NCBI RefSeq assembly: GCF_019355395.1
Contig: NZ_CP048829.1
Span: forward strand, 1,364,001-1,428,000
Direction of reading: 5' to 3'
DNA length: 64,000 nt
Origin: Chordicoccus furentiruminis
Lineage (GTDB): Bacteria; Bacillota; Clostridia; Lachnospirales; Lachnospiraceae
The notes beneath the pieces are model-generated. The model made no database searches and was not told the origin of the DNA. It saw only the letters and a list, made by a program, of their open reading frames with translations. This document shows positions 35,028-43,582 of this stretch, one piece after another (position 1 is the first letter of the stretch; each line of letters opens with the position of its first letter). The translations under genes and the position numbers were made by a program.

Positions 35028-35573
35028 TTATTGTATATTCATATTTGCCCGCATGAAGTCAAGCAAATACGTTTCCATGTACTTTGCAGCTTTCCATTCG
35101 CAGAATTCGCTTTCATTCTCTGTGTCGCCGTCTGCTGCTTCAAGCTGCCGTTTCCTGCCGTACCATGTCGCCGCCTGTTCCAATGCAAGGTAAAAGTCTT
35201 TATCCCCTAACAGGCGATCAAGCAGGGGCAGCATATAGGGAGCATCTTCAAAATAACCGTCTTTTATCAGCTTCATGTTTTCGACTGTCCGTTCCGACAG
35301 GCCGAGCATTTCACGGACGGGAATATCTTCAAGAATGGTTCCTGTAATAAGATAATCCGTCGTCACATTGAAGTATTCCGCGATCTTCAACAGCTTGTCC
35401 ACGTTGGGCTGTGTTTCCCCCGTCGTATAAAGGGAAAGGGTTTGCGGGCGAACGTTCACAGCTTCAGCAAGTTCTTTCTGTGTCGTTCCGTGCTGTTCCA
35501 TCAATTCACGCAACGTCGCCGCAAAATGGGAATTGTATAGTTCGATAGATGAACCTTTTCTTGTTTTCGGCAT
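35028..35573 (-). CDS. CI-like XRE repressor of the element
   Basis: This 181-residue protein has an N-terminal helix-turn-helix (LRELMEQHGTTQKELAEAVNVRPQTLSLYTTGETQPN) and a helical C-terminal region without a LexA-type peptidase motif, so it is likely derepressed by an inducer protein and not by RecA cleavage, as in PICIs. The start 35573 has AAAGGAAAAAG upstream; the open frame extends to 35705 across the promoter region. It is divergent from xis, and inverted repeats with TCAAG/CTTGA half sites lie between them. Confidence 0.88.
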   Translation of the reverse strand: MPKTRKGSSIELYNSHFAATLRELMEQHGTTQKELAEAVNVRPQTLSLYTTGETQPNVDKLLKIAEYFNVTTDYLITGTILEDIPVREMLGLSERTVENMKLIKDGYFEDAPYMLPLLDRLLGDKDFYLALEQAATWYGRKRQLEAADGDTENESEFCEWKAAKYMETYLLDFMRANMNIQ

Positions 35574-35622
35574 TTTCTTTTTCCTTTCAAATGACGCTTT
35601 TCTTGAACATATTAAAAGTGAT

Positions 35623-35660
35623 TCAAGGAAACTTGACTTAGCGGGCGAACCTGCTATAAT
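35623..35660 (+). promoter_or_regulatory. Early promoter of xis-primase with repressor operator
   Basis: TTGACT (35633-35638) and a perfect TATAAT (35655-35660) are separated by 16 bp. A palindrome TCAAG-gaaa-CTTGA (35623-35636) overlaps the -35. Further TCAAG half sites lie at 35689-35693 and 35702-35706. These fit operators for the divergent CI-like repressor. Confidence 0.65.
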
Positions 35661-35738
35661 GCAATTATAGACAGGGGAACCGCCTTTGTCAAGGAAAACT
35701 ATCAAGAAAAACGAATCTTAATGAAAGGGGGCGCGACC

Positions 35739-35927
35739 GTGGAAAAGCCCGCATTGACCATAAAGGAAACCGCAAAAGAATTCCAGTTCCCGGAATACGC
35801 AATCAGAACACTTGTGAAGCGCGGGGCGTTCCCCGTCATTCAAGTGGGAAACCGCTGCTATATCACACGGGAAATCTTTGCAGACTACATCAAGAAAGGG
35901 GGCGAAACCTTTGCTGCTTCACGTTGA
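35739..35927 (+). CDS. Excisionase/AlpA-like DNA-binding protein
   Basis: This 62-residue protein (GTG start) reads MEKPALTIKETAKEFQFPEYAIRTLVKRGAFPVIQVGNRCYITREIFADYIKKG, a Tn916 Xis/MerR-like winged helix. GAAAGGGGGCGCGACC places the ribosome site seven bases before GTG 35739; an ATG at 35721 is possible but has no site. It probably directs excision with the integrase and may also activate the early operon. It overlaps the primase start by 17 bp. Confidence 0.85.
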   Translation: MEKPALTIKETAKEFQFPEYAIRTLVKRGAFPVIQVGNRCYITREIFADYIKKGGETFAASR

Positions 35928-38262
35928 CAGATACAAATTCAATATCAAGCCGGAACGCGGCGAAATCGGCGGCATAAAGTCCCGGTTCACCAAATCGGCA
36001 AGTATTAAGGATATGAACGTCAAGCAGATTGCCGCCGCCCTGACAGCCGGAAAGACCATTCAGCCGGGTGTATGTCCGTTTTCGGAGCGCAGCCGCGCAG
36101 CCGGGAAAAATGGAACCGTCAAGGAAGATTTCGCACGGCAGACAATCTTTCTTGACGACATAGACAACAAGCGCACGGACGTTCCCATTGAAACCCCGGC
36201 GCACGTTGCGGAAGTATTAGCCGCCCACAATCTGAAAGCGGCGTTCATGTATGACACTTTCAACAGCACCGACGAAAACGAGCGGTTCCGCGTTGCCGTC
36301 GTTTGCGGCGAGGAAATCACCGACAAAGACGAACGCGACAGAATACAGCGGGCTTTAATTGCCCTGTTCCCGCAATCTGACACAGATTGCACCAATGCCG
36401 ACAGAATCTTTTTCGGAACGGAAAAAGGCTTGATTGACGGTCATACCGATTATGAAGCGGTATGCAGTAAAGCCGATCTGTTAGCCCTTGCCGATGAAAT
36501 GCAGATACCGGAACACCCGGAACAGGAAGAAAAGGCGGCAAAAGAAGCACAGGCGGTGAAAGAATCCCCGTGGACAAAGTTCGGGGAAATCATACCGACC
36601 GGACAGCGGCACGGAACGCTTGTTAGCTTTGCGGCAACCGTCCTGACCAAATACGGCATTACCGAACAGGCGCATGAAATCTATATGCAGCGCGTCGCAC
36701 AATGCGAGGAACCGAAACCGGACGACGAAATAGAAAAGATATGGCGGGACGCCTGCAAGCATTATGAAAAGAATATTGCAACGAATCCGGCCTATCTGAC
36801 CCCGGCGGAATATGTCGCACAGGAATTTGCGCAGAGCGTTGAACCGACCGATTACACAGACGTAGGACAAGCACGGGTTTTCATGGCGCAGTATGGCGAC
36901 AGACTGAAATACAGCGCTGCAACAAAATGGCTTGTCTATGACGGCAAAGTATGGAACGAAAGCGAATTGCAGGCGCGGAAGCTGTCGCAGGAATTGACCG
37001 ACCGACAGTTAAAGGACGCACGGAAGCGGTTAAAAGCTGCCCGCGCTGCCGAGGACGCAGCCATTGAAGCAGGCGACGAGGAAGCCGAAAAAGACGCAAA
37101 GCAGGCAGTACGGGCGGCGAAAGAATACCGTTCCTTTGTACTTGACCGCCGGAAAACAAGCCGCATTGCGGCGACGTTGACAGAAGCGGAACCAATGGCT
37201 GAAATAGCCGTTTCCGAACTGGACAAAGACGGGTTCCTTTTGAACACACCCGCCGGAACCGTTGACCTGAAAACCGGGAAAATGCGCCCGCATGACCCGC
37301 AGGATTTCATAACCAAAATGACAGCGGTTTCCCCGTCGCTTGACGGTATGAACGAATGGCTTGCTTTCCTTGACCGCCTGACTTGCGGCGACCGGGAATT
37401 GCAGGATTATTTGCAGGTATGTTCCGGTATGGAAGCCGTCGGCAGCGTTTACGTTGAAAAGCTGACCGTGGCATACGGCAGGGGCGGCAACGGCAAAAGC
37501 ACGTTCTACAACGCAAAAGCGCGGGCAATGGGCGACTATTACGGCACACTGTCCGCCGAAACCCTGACCGTGAATTGCAGGAAGAACAAAAGCCCTGAAT
37601 ATGCAGAATTGCGCGGCAAGCGTCTTGTCATTGCGGCGGAACTGCAAGAGGGTATGCGCCTTGATACTGCCGTCGTCAAGCAGCTTTGCAGCACTGACCC
37701 CATACAGGCGGAAAAGAAGTATAAAGACCCGTTCAAATTCCTGCCATCGCACACAACGGTTCTTTATACAAATCACCTGCCGAAAGTGGGAACCAACGAC
37801 AGCGGCACATGGGACAGGCTTGTTGTGGTTCCGTTCAACGCCCGTTTCCGTGGTATGCAGGGTGAAATCCTGAATTACACGGAATACCTGCTTGAACATT
37901 GCGGCGGCGCTATCCTGTCATGGGTTATTGAGGGCGCACGGAAGTTCTATGCGGCAGGCTTTCATATTGAACAGCCGGAATGTGTCAAACGCGCTATCGC
38001 TGAATACCGCTTTGACAATGACTGGTTAAACGCCTTTTTGGAAGAATGTTGCGAGGTTTCCCCGGAACACACGCAACGGGCGGGCGATCTGTTCGACGCA
38101 TACCGGACGCATTGCACCGATACGCACGAATGGGCGCGGGGCGCAGGCGACTTCAAAGCAGCACTGACCGGGGCGGGCTTTAATTGGCGCAAGACAGCGG
38201 CAGGCGCGTTCTATTACGGGCTGAAATTAAAGTCTGACTTTGAACCAATCGTCCCGCTTTGA
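35911..38262 (+). CDS. Phage/PICI-type primase-helicase (D5/P4 family)
   Basis: The 783-residue replication protein is predicted from TTG 35911, whose upstream GAAAGGGGGCGAAACC copies the ribosome-site layout of xis. The N-terminal third looks like an archaeo-eukaryotic primase domain (IFLDDIDN, then NADRIFFGTE). A charged coiled coil follows at about residues 345-410. The C-terminal D5/P4-type SF3 helicase has Walker A GRGGNGKST near residue 523, AELQEG, and a PSHTTVLYTNHLP sensor segment. It would start and unwind replication of the excised element, with host polymerase doing synthesis. Confidence 0.88.
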   Translation: MLLHVDRYKFNIKPERGEIGGIKSRFTKSASIKDMNVKQIAAALTAGKTIQPGVCPFSERSRAAGKNGTVKEDFARQTIFLDDIDNKRTDVPIETPAHVAEVLAAHNLKAAFMYDTFNSTDENERFRVAVVCGEEITDKDERDRIQRALIALFPQSDTDCTNADRIFFGTEKGLIDGHTDYEAVCSKADLLALADEMQIPEHPEQEEKAAKEAQAVKESPWTKFGEIIPTGQRHGTLVSFAATVLTKYGITEQAHEIYMQRVAQCEEPKPDDEIEKIWRDACKHYEKNIATNPAYLTPAEYVAQEFAQSVEPTDYTDVGQARVFMAQYGDRLKYSAATKWLVYDGKVWNESELQARKLSQELTDRQLKDARKRLKAARAAEDAAIEAGDEEAEKDAKQAVRAAKEYRSFVLDRRKTSRIAATLTEAEPMAEIAVSELDKDGFLLNTPAGTVDLKTGKMRPHDPQDFITKMTAVSPSLDGMNEWLAFLDRLTCGDRELQDYLQVCSGMEAVGSVYVEKLTVAYGRGGNGKSTFYNAKARAMGDYYGTLSAETLTVNCRKNKSPEYAELRGKRLVIAAELQEGMRLDTAVVKQLCSTDPIQAEKKYKDPFKFLPSHTTVLYTNHLPKVGTNDSGTWDRLVVVPFNARFRGMQGEILNYTEYLLEHCGGAILSWVIEGARKFYAAGFHIEQPECVKRAIAEYRFDNDWLNAFLEECCEVSPEHTQRAGDLFDAYRTHCTDTHEWARGAGDFKAALTGAGFNWRKTAAGAFYYGLKLKSDFEPIVPL

Positions 38263-38282
38263 CCTTGCGGGCGTGTGTGAAT

Positions 38283-38363
38283 GACGGGCAATGACACCCA
38301 TGTACTAAAGTTTCAGATTTCAAAAATCGGTTTTCCCATAAGGAACTTTTGTGATTGCCCGTC
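38283..38363. repeat. Inverted repeat between primase and portal genes
   Basis: GACGGGCAAT (38283-38292) and ATTGCCCGTC (38354-38363) are perfect inverted repeats separated by 61 bp, with partial extra copies (GTCATTGCCTGTCAT) just after. The 216-bp gap 38263-38478 has no gene. It could be a replication origin, cos/pac-like site or transcript structure; none is proven. Confidence 0.6.
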
Positions 38364-38478
38364 ATTGCCTGTCATATCCCCCCGCCACACCGCAAGAAAG
38401 CAGGCGGCAGGGCAACGGTGCAGGGGCTTTCTTTTCCCCCGCAGAGAAAAAACAATTTCAGGAAAGGAGTTTCGACCA

Positions 38479-39609
38479 ATGAGCATTTTATCAAGCCTGT
38501 TCCGACCGAAACAGACCCCGCCGCAAGCCGTGATTGAGATAAACAACACGTTTTCCAGTTTCAGCGGCACAGCATACGGAAACGCAGCGTTCCGCGCAGC
38601 CGTGGACGCTATCGGCAGGCACACGGCAAAATTACAGGCGCACAGCGACGACAGCGGCCTTGAAAACCTGCTGAATACCGCCCCGAACGCTTATATGTCC
38701 GGGTATGACCTGCTGTATAAGACAGCGGCGGCATACTTTACAAATAACAATGCGTTCCTGCTGCTTGCCCGCGACGACACCGGGCGCATTACGGCAGTTT
38801 ATCCGATCACCCCGCAAAGCGTCGAGTTTGTCCCCGGCACGGACGGCGCATTATATCTTGACTGCCTGTTCCCGGACGGCAGACAGGTTTTGTTCCCCTA
38901 TGCCGATATTATCCATTTGCGGCGGCATTTCCTGACCAACGATCTGTTAGGCGACGGGAACGCGCCGTTGTTCCCGCTGCTTGATACGGCGGAAACGCTC
39001 AATCAAGGTATATCGGCAAGCGTGAAAAATGGAACAAGCATTCGCGGCGTTCTGAAATTTACGTCGCTTGTCAATCCGGCGCAGGTGAAAACGGAAAAGG
39101 AACAGTTCGTTTCCGACTATTTCAACCCGGCGAATTCCGGCGGCGTGGCGGCAACCGATCAACGCTTTGACTTTGTTCCTACCAATGTAACCCCGTACAG
39201 CATCCCGCAAGAACAGGTTGAAGCCGTGAACAAGCAGATATTCGACTATTTAGGCGTAAACGGGAAAATCATTTCCGGCAGCTATACGGAAAACGAATTC
39301 AGCGCGTTCTATGAAAGCGTAGTGGAACCGTTCGCCTTGCAGCTTTCGCAGGAATTCCACCTGAAAAGCGGCGCGGCGATCACGTTCACAGCGGAACGCA
39401 TGGAGTTTTCCAGCGCGGCAACGAAAATCAAGCTGCTGCATGAAGCCGCTCCGTTAGGGCTTTTGACCGTTAATGAAGCCCGCCGCATTTTGGCATTACC
39501 GCCCGTCGAGGACGGCGACAGGCGTTTGCAATCCCTGAACTATGTTTCCGCTGAAAAAGCGGACGCATACCAACTTGAAGAAAGCGAGGTAAACACCGAT
39601 GAAGCATGA
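38479..39609 (+). CDS. HK97-family portal protein
   Basis: This 376-residue portal protein has the start MSILSSLFRPKQTPP and the HK97 portal features VDAIGRHTAKL, AYFTNNNAFLLL, IHLRRHFLTNDLLGDGNAPLFPL and the C-terminal FSAFYESVVEPFALQLSQEF. It forms the dodecameric DNA gate at one capsid vertex. GGAAAGGAG eleven bases before ATG 38479 sets the start; the frame continues upstream to 38281 through the inverted repeat. Its stop overlaps the protease-capsid gene. Confidence 0.92.
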   Translation: MSILSSLFRPKQTPPQAVIEINNTFSSFSGTAYGNAAFRAAVDAIGRHTAKLQAHSDDSGLENLLNTAPNAYMSGYDLLYKTAAAYFTNNNAFLLLARDDTGRITAVYPITPQSVEFVPGTDGALYLDCLFPDGRQVLFPYADIIHLRRHFLTNDLLGDGNAPLFPLLDTAETLNQGISASVKNGTSIRGVLKFTSLVNPAQVKTEKEQFVSDYFNPANSGGVAATDQRFDFVPTNVTPYSIPQEQVEAVNKQIFDYLGVNGKIISGSYTENEFSAFYESVVEPFALQLSQEFHLKSGAAITFTAERMEFSSAATKIKLLHEAAPLGLLTVNEARRILALPPVEDGDRRLQSLNYVSAEKADAYQLEESEVNTDEA

Positions 39610-41086
39610 AACACAGACCCGTTGTTATGAAGTCCGGGCAGCGGACAAGCCCCTGACCCTGACCGGCGTTGCCGTGGTATTCAATCAGCCCGCCGATTTA
39701 GGCAGCATCAAAGAGGTTATCGCCCCGGACGCATTGCGCGGGCTTGACCTGAACGACATTGTATTGATTACCAATCACGACGGCGGACAGATACCCCTTG
39801 CGAGAAGCCCGAAAACCCTTTCCCTGACCGTCACAGAACAGGGGCTTGAAATGTCGGCGGAACTGCCGGACACGGAACAGGCGCGGGCGGTATATGAAGC
39901 CGTCAAGCGGGGCGACCTGTCGCAAATGTCCTTTGCGTTCGATATAGGCGCGGCGGACTATGACGAGCAGACGCAGACCCGCACAATTACCCAAATCAGC
40001 AAAGTTTATGAAATCAGTATCGTAAACTATGCGGCGTACACTCAAACCCATGTAGAAGCGCGAAAAGCGCAGGAGGAGGAAAAAGCTATGTTCAATCCCA
40101 TTACCGCAAGCCTTGAAAAAGGCAGCACCGCAACCGACACCCACAACACCCCGGAATACCGCACGGCGTTCTATAAGACCCTTATGGGCAAGGAACTGAC
40201 CGACGCGGAAAGCCGCGCCTATGAAGCCGCGCAGGCGGAGAAACGCGCCGACGCTTTCAACACGCTTTCCAGTTCCGCCGCCGTCGTTCCTACCACAACC
40301 CTGAATGAAGTTGTGAAGCAGGCGCGGGGCGTGAACGGCTTGTTTGATGAAATCCGCCTGTTCTCTGTCCCGAACAATCTTTCCGTTCCCGTCGGAACCC
40401 CCGGCGACGCTGCAAGCTGGCACACCGAGGGCGCAGCCGTGGAGCGCAAGGACGTGACAACCGCCGCCGTCACCTTTACCGGGCGGGAGCTTATCAAGGT
40501 TATGTCCATGTCCGCCGCCGTAAAGCGCATGGATATTTCCGCGTTTGAGCGTTATATCACGGACGAACTGAAAGCAAGCATCGCGGACGCTATCGGCGCG
40601 GCTATCGTTTCCGGCACGGGCAGTGGACAGCCCACGGGCATTCTGTCCGGCGTGACGTGGAACAACAAAAACCGCATTCAGACCGCAAGCCTGACCGCCG
40701 ACAACCTGCTTTCCGCTATCGCCCTGTTGCCCGCCGGGTATGCAGCCGGGGCAAAGTTCGCAATGTCCACGGCAACCCTGTTCGGCACGGTTTACCCGCT
40801 GAAAGACGGGGACGGGCGTTATTTCTTCACCGACCCGGAGCGCGGCGGCGTCCGTCGCCTGTTCGGTTTTGAAATCGTGCTTGACGACAATATCCCCGCC
40901 GGAACTATCCTGTTCGGCAATTTCCGCTATTACGGCGTGAATATCCCGCAGGGCGTTGCGGTAGAGGTTAGCAGGGAAAGCGGCTTTACAAGCGGACTGA
41001 TTGACTACAGGGCGCTTTGTATCGCGGACGGCAAGCCCATTGTACCGGGCGCGTTCGTCAAGGTTGAGGTACAGGCGGCGGGCTAA
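39599..41086 (+). CDS. Fused prohead protease and HK97-type major capsid protein
   Basis: In this 495-residue fusion, residues 1-155 form an S78-type prohead protease (GVAVVFNQPADLGSIKEVIAPDAL, catalytic His in ITNHDGGQ, Ser in LSQMSFAF, then YEISIVNYAAY). Residues 164-495 form an HK97-fold capsid protein (SSSAAVVPTTTLNEVV, WHTEGAAVERKDV, TGILSG, FGFEIVLDDNIPAGTILFGNF). GGAGGAGG followed by an ATG at 40088 (residue 164) lies exactly at the domain boundary, so capsid protein could also be made alone. It overlaps the portal stop by 11 bp. Confidence 0.93.
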   Translation: MKHETQTRCYEVRAADKPLTLTGVAVVFNQPADLGSIKEVIAPDALRGLDLNDIVLITNHDGGQIPLARSPKTLSLTVTEQGLEMSAELPDTEQARAVYEAVKRGDLSQMSFAFDIGAADYDEQTQTRTITQISKVYEISIVNYAAYTQTHVEARKAQEEEKAMFNPITASLEKGSTATDTHNTPEYRTAFYKTLMGKELTDAESRAYEAAQAEKRADAFNTLSSSAAVVPTTTLNEVVKQARGVNGLFDEIRLFSVPNNLSVPVGTPGDAASWHTEGAAVERKDVTTAAVTFTGRELIKVMSMSAAVKRMDISAFERYITDELKASIADAIGAAIVSGTGSGQPTGILSGVTWNNKNRIQTASLTADNLLSAIALLPAGYAAGAKFAMSTATLFGTVYPLKDGDGRYFFTDPERGGVRRLFGFEIVLDDNIPAGTILFGNFRYYGVNIPQGVAVEVSRESGFTSGLIDYRALCIADGKPIVPGAFVKVEVQAAG

Positions 41087-41122
41087 TCCCCGCCCCTGAC
41101 CCGGAAAGGCAGGCACACGGAT

Positions 41123-41398
41123 ATGATTTTCACGATTGAAGAAGCCCGCGACATTTTACGCATAGACGGCAGCGACAACGACGCAATCATTATTCCGCTT
41201 GTGTCTGCTATTCCGCCATACCTTGAAGCAACGACAGGTTACACCCCCGCCGACGGCAGCTTTTCACCCGTTGCGCGGACGGTGGGGCAATTCCTGTTGC
41301 AGCTATGGTATTACGGCGAGAATGCGGACACGGACAAGCTACAGCGCGTTATAGACTGCCTTTTGAAAGCGTTATCAGCGGAGCGCGGCACGGCATGA
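41123..41398 (+). CDS. Head-tail connector protein (gp6-like)
   Basis: A 91-residue protein reading MIFTIEEARDILRIDGSDNDAIIIPLVSAIPPYLEATTGY resembles gp6/HK97-type head-tail connectors, which form a ring under the portal. It follows the capsid gene by 36 bp and its stop overlaps the HNH start by four bases (ATGA), as in compact phage head modules. Confidence 0.85.
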   Translation: MIFTIEEARDILRIDGSDNDAIIIPLVSAIPPYLEATTGYTPADGSFSPVARTVGQFLLQLWYYGENADTDKLQRVIDCLLKALSAERGTA

Positions 41399-41682
41399 CA
41401 CAGCAAGAATTCTATCATTCAAGGGCATGGAAACGGCTTTCACGGGCGTTCCTGCTGTCAAGGAACTATATATGCGAGCGTTGCGGCAAGCCCGCTGAAA
41501 TCGCCCATCATAGAACCTACCTGACGGCGGAAAACCTGCTTGACCCGGATGTTTCCTTGAACCCCGCCAACCTTGAAGCCCTTTGCCGTGACTGTCACAA
41601 CGCGGAACATTTTGGACAGGGCGGCGCGACGGCGGCGGGGCTTGCCTTTGATGATAACGGAAATTTAGTGAAAGCGAGGTAA
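41395..41682 (+). CDS. HNH endonuclease
   Basis: This 95-residue protein has two zinc-binding Cys pairs (CERCG and CRDC) around the HNH core (EIAHHRTYLTAENLLDPDVSLNPANLEALCRDCHNAEH). HNH proteins beside terminase genes assist large terminase cutting at cos sites in HK97-like phages and cf-PICIs. The start at 41395 overlaps the connector stop. Confidence 0.93.
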   Translation: MTQQEFYHSRAWKRLSRAFLLSRNYICERCGKPAEIAHHRTYLTAENLLDPDVSLNPANLEALCRDCHNAEHFGQGGATAAGLAFDDNGNLVKAR

Positions 41683-41688
41683 ACGGCT

Positions 41689-41922
41689 ATGAATGACAGC
41701 TACAGCACAGAATTAAAGCAGGAAATCAAGTTCCTGTCCGATGAACTGGCGTTCCTGCAAGCGCAGATAAACACGGCGCGGAACGACAGCAACACGGCGG
41801 AATATACAAAACTAATGCGCACTTACCTGACGGTACAGAAACAGTATTTGAAGCTTTGCGCAGAACTGGAAAGCCTGACGGAAACAGAGGTTGACGAACT
41901 GGCGGCATTTAACGGAGCGTGA
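41689..41922 (+). CDS. Small coiled-coil protein before large terminase (possible small terminase)
   Basis: A 77-residue protein, MNDSYSTELKQEIKFLSDELAFLQAQINTARNDSNTAEYTKLMRTYLTVQKQYLKLCAELESLTE, is almost entirely helical. Its position directly between HNH and large terminase is the usual place of small terminase. It is short and lacks a clear helix-turn-helix, so it may be a truncated or unusual TerS or an accessory packaging factor. Confidence 0.65.
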   Translation: MNDSYSTELKQEIKFLSDELAFLQAQINTARNDSNTAEYTKLMRTYLTVQKQYLKLCAELESLTETEVDELAAFNGA

Positions 41923-41926
41923 AAGC

Positions 41927-43570
41927 ATGAACTATATCACGGAATATAACTGCAAACTACAAAGCGGCGAAATCACGGCATCCCGGCGCGTAAAGGCGGT
42001 ATATAGCCGCCTTGCGTCTGCCTGCCTTGACACGTCCGGGCAATATGTCTTTGACGAACAGCGGGCAAGCCGTCCTATCGCCTTTATAGAGCGTTTCTGC
42101 AAGCATTCTAAAGGCGAATGGGCGGGCAAGGGTATTTCCCTTGAACTGTTCCAAAAAGCCTATATACAAGCCCTGTACGGCTTTATAGACCGTGAAACTG
42201 GGTGCAGACAGTACAGGGAAAGCTTTTTCCTTGTGGGGCGTAAAAACGGCAAATCAACGCTTTTAGCGGGGCTTGCTCTGTATATGCTGACAAGCGACGG
42301 CGAGGGCGGCGCAGAGGTTTACAGCACGGCGACAAAATACGCGCAAGCCCGCCTGTTGTTCGATGAAGCCCACAACATGATAAAGCAATCCCCGGCATTG
42401 TCAAAGCATTTCCGCAAGCGCAAGAGCGATTTATACTATGAACCCACAATGTCAAAGTTTCAGCCCCTTGCCCGCAATTCTGACACGCTGGACGGCTTGA
42501 ACGCAAGCTTTGTTATCATGGACGAATTGCACGGCGTAAAAGACAGGAACCTTTATGAAGTCATGCGGCAGTCACAGAGCGCACGGCGGCAGCCGCTTAT
42601 GATTATGATAACGACCGCCGGAACCGTCCGGGAATGTATTTTTGATGATATGTACACCTATGCGGCAAGCGTGGCGGACGGGGCTATAGCTGACCCGCAT
42701 TTCCTGCCTATCCTTTATGAACTGGACGACCGCAGCGAATGGACGGATAAAACGGCATGGGCGAAAGCTAACCCGGCGTTAGGCAGTATAAAGAAGCTGG
42801 ACGACCTGACCGCGAAAGTGGAGCGGGCAAAGCAGAACCGCAACGAACTTTCCGGCGTTCTCTGCAAGGAATTCAACGTGCGGGAAACCGTCAAAACGGC
42901 GTGGCTTTCCTTTGACGACATCAATAACGAAACGTTATTCAGTTTAGAGGATTTCCGGGGCGCGTACTGTATCGGCGGCGTTGACCTGTCCATTACAACC
43001 GACCTGACCGCCGCAAGCCTGCTATTTATGAAGCGCGGCGACGATAAAAAGTATATCTGTCAAATGTACTGGCTACCCGCCGACAGGCTGGCGGAGCGTG
43101 TACAGCAAGACAAAATTCCTTATGACAAATGGTTTGACCGGGGCTTGTTACGGCTATGCGATGGGAACAGCATTAACTATTCCGATGTTACAGCGTGGTT
43201 TGTGGAAACCGTGAAGCAATACGACCTGTTCCCGGCATGGGTATATTACGACAGCTATTCCGCCAGGTACTTTGTCGAGGAAATGCAAATGCAGGGCTTT
43301 AACATGGTTCGCTGCATACAGGGCGCAAAAACGCTTTCCCTGCCTATGCAGATGTTAGGGGCGGACTTGCAGGCGCACAAAGTCATATACAATAATAATC
43401 CCGTTCTGAAATGGTGCTTGACGAACACGGGCATTCAGACGGACAGGAACGGCAATATAGTTCCCATCAAGAACCAATCGCCAAAACAGCGCATTGACGG
43501 CACGGCGGCCTTGCTTGACTGCTATGTGGGGCTATATGAGCATTTGGGCGAATATACTACAGCAATATAA
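41927..43570 (+). CDS. Terminase large subunit
   Basis: The 547-residue protein has an ATPase Walker A FLVGRKNGKST (about residue 110), Walker B FVIMDELHG and coupling TTAGT, then a nuclease domain with GGVDLSITTDLTAA and KQRIDGTAALLDCY. It packages DNA into preformed heads and cuts it. The start at 41927 follows GGAGCG; an ATG 12 codons upstream overlaps the previous gene. The HK97-like TerL with adjacent HNH suggests cos-type packaging. Confidence 0.95.
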   Translation: MNYITEYNCKLQSGEITASRRVKAVYSRLASACLDTSGQYVFDEQRASRPIAFIERFCKHSKGEWAGKGISLELFQKAYIQALYGFIDRETGCRQYRESFFLVGRKNGKSTLLAGLALYMLTSDGEGGAEVYSTATKYAQARLLFDEAHNMIKQSPALSKHFRKRKSDLYYEPTMSKFQPLARNSDTLDGLNASFVIMDELHGVKDRNLYEVMRQSQSARRQPLMIMITTAGTVRECIFDDMYTYAASVADGAIADPHFLPILYELDDRSEWTDKTAWAKANPALGSIKKLDDLTAKVERAKQNRNELSGVLCKEFNVRETVKTAWLSFDDINNETLFSLEDFRGAYCIGGVDLSITTDLTAASLLFMKRGDDKKYICQMYWLPADRLAERVQQDKIPYDKWFDRGLLRLCDGNSINYSDVTAWFVETVKQYDLFPAWVYYDSYSARYFVEEMQMQGFNMVRCIQGAKTLSLPMQMLGADLQAHKVIYNNNPVLKWCLTNTGIQTDRNGNIVPIKNQSPKQRIDGTAALLDCYVGLYEHLGEYTTAI

Positions 43571-43582
43571 GGGGGAACCGCT

